The position numbers were made by a program, and so were the translations under genes. Below, one piece after another: positions 58,201-64,000 of a DNA stretch of 64,000 nucleotides; within the stretch, counting starts at the first letter, position 1; every line of letters starts with the position of its first letter. The stretch is taken from positions 1-64,000 of the forward strand of contig VIIQ02000035.1 of the NCBI GenBank assembly GCA_007449985.2. Direction: 5' to 3'. Origin of the DNA: Desmodesmus armatus (taxonomy: Eukaryota > Chlorophyta > Chlorophyceae > Sphaeropleales > Scenedesmaceae). Below the pieces are notes generated by a model. That model made no database searches. It saw nothing but the letters and a program-made list of their open reading frames with translations, and was not told the origin of the DNA.

Positions 58201-60768
58201 ATGGTACCACGCACAGCCGCTGCTGGTGCGGCTAGTCACCATGCAGGTAGGTTGACACAATGAAAGCACAAGGGCTGCAGTGCTTTGTCGCCTCAAATGT
58301 TGTGGACAGCAGGTGGAAACACAGCAGGAAGAATAGCACTGTAAGGCAATTTTGGCGGGAGCCGCTGTCGGTGCGGCTAGTCACCATGCAGATGGGTGGA
58401 CACACGGGCTGCAATGAGTTTGCTGTGGTTGTTGATTTGGCCAATGAGCCTTGTGTTGGCTCCTCAAACGGCCGGTGTTCAGTGTAACATCCAATTCCTG
58501 AGTTGTTACCTTAGTCATGATGGACAGCCATACAGCAGGTGGAAACACAGGAGGTGTGACAACACCGTAAGGCAAATGTGGCAAGTTGAGCTGTCGCTGC
58601 ATGTTGTCAAGTTGTATCGATACCCTGGTGATGCTGCGGGCCCTGATTCCAACCCCTGCGCTATGCTGTGCTGTCTGTCCTGCAGGTTATTGGCACCGTG
58701 TACCGCAGCCGCTACTACTTTGCCTGGGAGATGGGCCACAGTAGCCTTGCCCTATCAGGCATGGACTTCTTGAAGTGGGAGCAGGAACCCAAAGACAAGG
58801 ACAGTAGCAAGGACGGCAATGACAGCGGTGGGGAATGTGACGCCAGCAAGGCGCCTAAGGGCGTGTGGGGCCGCTGCAGGAATGCTCTACCGCTCAAGGT
58901 TGAGTTTTGTGAGAGCAGCAGGCTGCTGGCGCACAACTGGAACATCACCACTGGAAACTTCCTGCGACGGTAAGCTGTTTGTCTGTCTGTTTGTGTGTTT
59001 TAGGCACAGAGGTTGCATGTGTAGCTAGCATACTATGAACATGCAAGTCACATGCAAGCAGTCTAAGAGGTACACCAACATAGTCCGACAATGACTATGT
59101 GTATTTGGGACTGCATGCATGTGGCAGTGCTGTGCAACATGCACAGCACATGTTGGGTGCTAGGGAAGCCTTCCGGAAAGCCTTCCGGAAAGCCTTCCGG
59201 AAGGCTTTCCCAGCACCCGGCATGTGCTGTGCATGTTGCACAGCACTGCAACTTGAAAAGCTTGTGCCTCATTGAGAAGCTAGAGGCTCTGACCTGCCCT
59301 GTTTGGTGTGCCTGCCACCCCGTTGGCATTTGGGAATGTTCCTCCCTGCACCCTTCCATTCATGCCTTGGCTTGCCTCTTTGCCTCTACACCTATTCCTT
59401 TCGTGCGACGCTGAGCTTATGTGTGCTGTGTGTGTTCCTGTGTTGCGCGCATGTTGCGCAGGCATGTGGATGAGCGCCTGACACTTCCAAAGTTCACCTT
59501 GAATTGCTTTCTGCCAGTAGCCTTTTATCCGTGCTTTGCCTGCATGCCTCAGGCCTATGCTTGGTGTGCTTTTACCTGCGCCTTGCGTGAGACACTGAGC
59601 TTGTGTGTGCTGTGTGTGGTCCTGTGTTGCGCACCTGGTCCGCAGGTACGTGTACGACCGCCTGTCACCTCTCTTTTCTTGAAATGCCCTCCTGCACCCA
59701 TCCCTCGTGTCTTGGATTGCCTGCATGCCTAATGCCTGTGCCTGGTGTGTGTCCTGTATCGTGCCCGCGCAGACATGTGCACGAACACATGACAAGACTT
59801 GGCTTCCCTGCTCAAAGCCTTTCATATGAGTTTTGCCTGCATGCGTCATACTATGAAAGACATATGTGTTTGTGTGTCGCCCGCCTGTTGTGCAGGTACG
59901 TGTACGACCGCCTGACACCCCCTGGCGCCAAGCCCACCTTCATGACCCTCATGGTGACTCAGCTAGTCAGCGGCGTGTGGCACGGACTGTACCCCGGCTA
60001 CATCATGTTCTTTGCAGGTGGGGCTGCAAGGTGCTGGGATGGGTCGGTGCGGCTTGTTTTTTGTTTGTGCTGGTGGTTGGTGGAGGTGTTGCGGGCATGT
60101 CGAGTGTGCGGAGTGTTGCAGTTTTTGTGATCGCAGTTGCCTGTCAGTGTTCACCTTGATCTGCCCTGCGTTGCTGTGTGTCCATGAGATCAGCCGAGGG
60201 GACTGTCAGCTTGCCTTGTGAGCCTCCCTACCTCTGGTATGTATGCTGTAGTGCTATGTGTATCACACAACACGTCCTGCTGTCGCATGCTGGTGTGTTT
60301 GCAGGAAGTGCCGTGCTCTTCGCACACAGCACTGTCATCTACAACTACGAGAAAGCCTACCTGCCACAGTGGCTGACCAAGAGCTGGCCCTTGGTGGCTC
60401 TCAAGATCTTCCTCACAAAGCAGGGCCTGGATTTCCTGGCCATGGCTTTCCTGCTGCTCACTTGGCGGGAGTGCGTTGCTGCTTGGGCCTCCGTCTACTA
60501 CCTGCCACTGATCTACATGACATCTGTGCTTGTCATTGGGAACATCTTCCCTGCTAAGGCAAAGAAGGGCGGCCAGAGGCAGGGAGCAGCAGGAGCAGCA
60601 GCAGCAGAGCCTGGCAGCAGCGTGCAGCAGGAACAGCAGGGGGCGGGCAACAAGGGCGAGCCAGTGGCTGGGGACCACCTCTATCTGGGGGAGGGCTTCA
60701 AGTCGGCACTTGGGCCAAGTCGGCCGGGCAGCCGGCCGGATCTGGTGAATGGCATGAAGCAAGAGTGA
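55236..60768 (+). CDS. MBOAT lysophospholipid acyltransferase (LPLAT/LPCAT-like)
   Basis: Eight exons close in frame (1677 nt, 558 aa): 55236-55401, 55624-55795, 56363-56495, 57191-57391, 58112-58246, 58686-58969, 59896-60017, 60305-60768. The protein is a multi-pass membrane enzyme: FSMAFLGALLFGFLIRF, the TM segment NLFSTVVGFLLVYYPFG, VTSLVTYVLMWQIP and LLVFPYLTVL. The motifs FVFAFGNLLAGPVIEFRDY, LAHNWNITTGNFLRRYVYDR (active-site Asn region) and SGVWHGLYPGYIMFF (catalytic His) identify the MBOAT family, closest in pattern to plant LPLAT1/2. These transfer acyl groups from acyl-CoA to lysophospholipids at the ER (Lands cycle). The C-terminus is an extra Ala/Gln/Gly-rich tail after the last membrane segment. 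Introns contain partial copies of exons 3, 5 and 7 and two hairpins. It is followed in the same direction by a fatty acyl-CoA reductase gene. The exact lysolipid preference cannot be read from sequence. Confidence 0.93.
56077..56226. repeat. Long inverted repeat (hairpin) in acyltransferase intron 2
   Basis: Left arm cactcttccccatgcatgca...ggctggagga...atcagattgtgattcc and right arm ggatcacaatctgat...tcctccagcc...catgcatggaaaagagtg pair over about 65 bp, around a short loop (actgggttcccgcagc). It resembles a MITE or foldback element; I did not identify a clear target duplication. Confidence 0.8.
56465..56700 (+). repeat. Duplicated end of acyltransferase exon 3 with donor
   Basis: The exon 3 end cacacagcaagcagaaagag|gtgcgt recurs at about 56608-56645 as cccacagcaagcagaaagaa|gtgtgt. 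The following intron sequence (cagtggtctgagtggcaata) is also repeated. The copy retains a GT donor. Confidence 0.85.
56934..56980. repeat. Telomere-like CCCTAAA/TTTAGGG cluster
   Basis: tttagggttcagggttaaccc followed by ctaaaccctttaaaaaaacc and ctaaaaccctg contains degenerate telomere-type units in both orientations, in acyltransferase intron 3. Confidence 0.6.
57640..58045 (+). repeat. ~190 bp intronic tandem duplication
   Basis: tgatgatcaggtgtgggcatgttgatcaaactggagtcttggtgagcagtagaatgga-type sequence at about 57789-57846 recurs at 57973-58042. The preceding gctggggtgggtgg segment recurs as well (about 57675 and 57869). It lies in acyltransferase intron 4. A (cccgc)n run at about 58068-58090 follows. 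Confidence 0.8.
58220..58560 (+). repeat. Duplicated end of acyltransferase exon 5
   Basis: The exon 5 end ggtgcggctagtcaccatgcag|gtaggt (to 58246) recurs at about 58369-58390 as ggtgcggctagtcaccatgcag|atgggt. The copied donor has lost its GT. Downstream intron text (agcaggtggaaacacag) is also duplicated, near 58309 and 58535. Confidence 0.85.
59125..59248. repeat. Near-perfect hairpin in acyltransferase intron 6
   Basis: The left arm cagtgctgtgcaacatgcac...agcacatg...gggtgct pairs with the right arm agcaccc...catgtgct...gtgcatgttgcacagcactg. The inside is a threefold ggaaagccttcc-type repeat that is itself self-complementary. It could be a foldback element or a small-RNA precursor. Confidence 0.85.
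59455..59900 (+). repeat. Array of acyltransferase exon 7 start-plus-acceptor, three extra copies
   Basis: The true exon 7 begins at 59896 (tgtgcag|gtacgtgtacgaccgcctgaca). Similar starts with acceptors occur at about 59461 (gcgcag|gcatgtggatgagcgcctgac), 59646 (ccgcag|gtacgtgtacgaccgcctgtc) and 59771 (gcgcag|acatgtgcacgaacacatgac). Flanking gcctgcatgcctcaggcctatgc-type sequence is repeated too. Confidence 0.85.
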
Positions 60769-61445
60769 TGTGGTCGTGGCATGTTGGTGTGACATGTATA
60801 TAGGGGCAGTGGAGTGGAGTCAGCTTGTTGTGCTTTACTGGGATGGTGCATTAGTTGAGTTGCATCTTCAGATGTGATGGTGCAGCTGACGTGCTGGCTT
60901 GAATCATGCTGGTTTCTGCTTTAGCAATTACGGCTTGAATTGTGTACTGGTTCTGTCTCACGCCTATGCATGACAGATCAGTACAAAGTCCGTCTGGCGG
61001 TACACCCATACGTCGCCTTATCCCTGCATGTTGTTGTCTTTGACGCGGTTCCACAGTTGCGTTATGATGCTTTTGTGAGATCCATGCCAATGTGAGTGTT
61101 ACTGTGCTTACTAATGGTCACGTTGGTCCCGCCAACGGCTGACCAAGGTTGGCAGGAGTAAGCGAGGGCAACACAAACCATCGCAGTATGATTGTTGTCG
61201 TTTGGTACGATAAGCAGAACACGCGGTGGTTGATGCGACAGGCATGCCCCTGCTCTCGGAGCTGTTATGCTGAGCTGCGTGACCAGTTGACTTCAAGCCC
61301 ATCATAACGTTGCCCACCAGTGCTACCACCACAATCTACAATCACGGACATAAACATCATCGCTGGCCAAGCGAGACACAAAAAACAAAACAACATTGCA
61401 GTTGCAGGCGCGATTTGTCCACACTGCGTTGACACAGCAAACATC
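60769..61445. other. Intergenic region between acyltransferase and acyl-CoA reductase
   Basis: 677 bp that should hold the acyltransferase 3' UTR and the reductase promoter. No gene, hairpin or repeat of note was seen. Confidence 0.5.
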
Positions 61446-64000
61446 ATGGTGCTGTCCATCAAGAAAGAATTGAGTGGGTCGGTTCTACTTACCGGAGGCA
61501 TCGGCTTCCTCGGGAGTGTATGCTTGGAGCAGATGCTGTCCCTGACCGAGGTGAGCTGCAGCAATCCGCGTCCGTGCAGGAGCGGTGCCAGTTGCAACTA
61601 TGATCGCAAGCTCATACCACGCTCTTTACTCTCAGTTCTAGCACAGACACGCAATCGTTCCGCTAGCAAGACATCACGAGTGCTGCTGACAAGCTTCTGC
61701 AGCTTCCTGACCCCCTGCTGCTCCAACTGCTGGCATGTATGCCTCACGAGCACATCTGCTCCGCCTGCTCTATGCTGAAACCTGCCCCTGTATCTCATAT
61801 CCCCTCAACTGCAGGTCAAAGCTGTCTACCTCGTCGTGCGCAGGAAGAAGGGCATGACAGCACAGCAGCGTGTCCAGAAGTTCCTCTGTGGGCCCCTCTT
61901 CACTGAGCTGCACCAGCAGGCAGCATCTGGAGGACCCAACCTCTTCAACAAGGTCCGCGTGCTTGAGGGCGACATCGAGCTGCCAGAGCTGGGCCTGTCA
62001 GCAGCAGACAAGGAGGAGGTGCTGTCCCAAGTGGATATGGTAATTCACTCTGCTGCTGTCCTCACCCTGGATGCACACATCCAAGATGCCCTCAGGTGCG
62101 CTTGAGGAGGCTGCTGCCTGCTGACCCTCAAACCCTGCAAGCTGACTCTTGACCCTCCGAGCTGAGCTTTGCGCAATCCCATCTGTGCAAAGAGGTGATA
62201 CCAGCCGCTGAAACTAGGCTTGTGGCGCAAGTACTCCGGTCAATTATGCTTCAGCTGGCACTGTGTGACTGCCTTCGCAAGCCTTTTGCAAACCCTGCGC
62301 AAACAATCTTCCTGTCAGACTGTGAGAGATACATCCTCAAAGCCAGACATCACGTGCTATCATCCCTTGCCTGCGCCCCCCCTCCTTCATCCTGCATTCA
62401 CAGGGCCAACTTCTGTGGCACTCAGAAGCTGCTGCAGCTGGCCAGGCAAATGCGCCGCCTGCGCTCCTTTGTCTATGTGAGCACCTTTTACGTGAACAAC
62501 TTCAAGCCCTACAACACAACAGTGCCGGAGGAGGTGCACTACCCCACACTTCAGCTGGCAGGTACGTTTGGGGTGGCCTTGTATCTCATAAACAAGCCGC
62601 CAGCCTGTGTTTGATGTTGACACTGTCATCTGTCAAAAGTGGAGCACACATGCTGGCCCTGCATCTATAAAACAGCCACAAGCTTTGTTGGACTCAGCAT
62701 GTGCACTACTCGAAATATGCAATGGGGCATATGGCACATACGTCGCACACTTCAGTGCTGCCGTCACTGCTGCCGTCACTGCTGCCGTCATTGCTGCCGT
62801 CATTGCTGCCGCCACTGCTGCCGCAGGTGACCCCAAGGAACTCACCTACACCGACCTGACAGACCTGCTGCTCCACATGCCAGGAGAGGCCGCAGACAAA
62901 GAGGTGTGTAGGGCAGAGTTGCAGCACTGTGTTGGTGTAGTGCCAGCGGTCTTACTAGTTAGGAACCTTATAAGGTACAGGCTGTACCCCGCTCTCCCTG
63001 GTACCTTATACCTGCGTGCGCGTGCAGGGCACCTTGATCGGGTGTTTCTAAATTTACACCGTCTGGTCCACTCTATCGGCTGTGGGTCCTCGCGCTGCAG
63101 GTGTACAAGATCATGCGCCGCCTCAACTTCACCTCCACCTACGCATTCAGCAAGCTGCTGACTGAGCAGCTGGTGGATGATCCTGCAGTGCTACCTGGGG
63201 TAGCCAAGGCTATCGTGAGGCCATCACTGATTGCTAGCATGGCAGGGGCACCATTCCCAGGGTGAGCTTTCTTTCCCTTTTGATGGTGGAGGGAAGCCGC
63301 TTCGAGGGTCGAATCACACAAAGTTTGATAGTTGTAGGACGGGCATGTGTTGGAAGTCAGCATCCGAGCGGTCATCACTAGCTCTGCACTCAATGTTCGT
63401 TACATTGAGATCCCCGAAAGACCCAGCCCACACCATGTGAGCTCAGGGACCCAATCCATGTCCCTCCAATGCTACCATGGGCGCCACCTCCTTCTCAAGA
63501 GCAGCAAACCACCTGCAACACACAAGGTTAGACAACATGCAAACATGTACAAGGCATAAAGCGCTGAACCAGTCCTTCACAGTGGTGTATGGGTTGTTCA
63601 ACACCAGGATCATGCGTATGAACGCATTGCAGTGCACTGTGCCACTACGCTCATCCGTGCCTCTGTGCTGACTGCCTTGTCCCCTGCACGGTGCATGGTT
63701 GTGACAGGTACATCAGTGGCTATGCAGGCGCGCCAGGCTACAGCTTGGGTAAGCTGGAAAGATATGGGTCACAACTGCAGTGGCACACCGCTCCAGTGTA
63801 TTCTTGGATCAGCGGCGTCAGGACACTGCTTCTTGCATTTTCAGTGCCTATCGCACAGCTCTCACGCATGCCTGCCAGGCCACACGAGTCCAACTGCTGG
63901 CACCAGTTGTCAAATCTAGCCAGCCTTGTCTCACCCACCAAACCGTGTAAGACAGCCCCATCATCTGCATACCGCATTCACAACATCACCTTCTCCGTGT
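61446..64000 (+). CDS. Fatty acyl-CoA reductase (FAR), 5' part, runs off the window
   Basis: Exons: 61446-61550, 61815-62095, 62404-62561, 62827-62903, 63101-63261, 63708-63748, all joining in phase. The NAD(P)H-binding Rossmann motif is VLLTGGIGFLGSVCLEQML. It is followed by KAVYLVVRRKKGMTAQQRV, VRVLEGDIELPELGLSAAD, VDMVIHSAAVL, ANFCGTQKLLQLARQM, FVYVSTFYVNNF and the catalytic YxxxK in TYAFSKLLTEQLV. The text AIVRPSLIASMAGAPFPGYI is typical of FARs of plants and animals. These enzymes reduce very-long or long acyl-CoA to primary fatty alcohols (wax and ether-lipid precursors), at ER or peroxisomal membranes. The short N-terminus places the fold at the very start, so no plastid presequence is seen. 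The C-terminal (sterile) domain is beyond the window. Intron 6 carries a reverse-transcriptase scrap. Confidence 0.92.
62754..62826 (+). repeat. CTGCCGTCA minisatellite abutting the FAR exon 4 acceptor
   Basis: Seven to eight tandem copies of gctgccgtcactgctgccgt-type 9-bp units (ctgccgtca/ctgccgtcatt variants) end directly in ccgcag before exon 4 at 62827. The tandem repeat therefore supplies the pyrimidine-containing acceptor tract. Confidence 0.85.
63738..63990 (-). pseudogene. LINE-type reverse-transcriptase fragment in FAR intron 6
   Basis: The minus strand encodes MRYADDGAVLHGLVGETRLA, then LARFDNWCQQLDSCGLAG and a short tail. The YADD box followed ~25-30 residues later by W-C-x-x-L-x-x-x-G-L is the palm signature of non-LTR retrotransposon reverse transcriptases. 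The open stretch is only ~79 codons, with a stop just upstream of the MRYADD segment. It lies antisense to FAR. Confidence 0.55.

Overview
This window is nuclear DNA from a green alga, most likely a chlorophycean (Chlamydomonas/Scenedesmus-like). The evidence is intron-dense genes with GT-AG (and one probable GC-AG) splice sites, CAG/GCA-rich coding sequence giving poly-Ala and poly-Gln tracts, plastid-type presequences, a two-repeat AP2 transcription factor, and a degenerate retroelement with the split-repeat layout known from algal tyrosine-recombinase elements. The species cannot be fixed from sequence alone. Exon models were built by eye from protein-family motifs, splice consensus and phase bookkeeping. 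Five complete models close in frame across all exons.

Layout: 1-9909 is a head-to-tail array of a ~2.5 kb satellite (four copies, the last cut short). At 10169-12117 (+) lie the last five recognisable exons of an SMC6 chromosome-maintenance gene, whose N-terminal two-thirds are not in the window. A single-exon F-box/LRR gene (13479-14981, -) follows, then a divergent pair: a small unknown gene (15451-16110, -) and a 698-residue Ala-rich, probably thylakoid-targeted protein (16573-19940, +). 19941-27974 is gene-poor and holds a decayed retroelement (21858-25951). Next come an AP2-family transcription factor (27975-35180, -), an alpha/beta hydrolase (36180-37901, -) and, divergent from it, a FAD-dependent monooxygenase (38160-40884, +). 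The last two, and SMC6, carry small indels that break the reading frame. After a 3.4 kb gene-free stretch comes a 14-exon DDX42/RH24-type DEAD-box RNA helicase (44320-54667, -), divergent from an MBOAT lysophospholipid acyltransferase (55236-60768, +). The 5' part of a fatty acyl-CoA reductase (61446 to the window end, +) closes the window.

The most striking signal is a recurring pattern. Pieces of exons, together with their adjoining splice site, have been tandemly copied into the neighbouring intron: seven extra copies of the helicase Q-motif exon end, five of the preceding exon's end, further copies at three more helicase exons, four exon-head copies in the acyltransferase, and a 24-nt phase-preserving mini-exon in the Ala-rich gene. 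These could be splicing decoys, alternative exons or slippage debris. The sequence shows the copies; their function is not shown.

Two adjacent genes (MBOAT acyltransferase and fatty acyl-CoA reductase) point to membrane and storage or surface lipid metabolism. The other genes are general nuclear functions with no evident common pathway.
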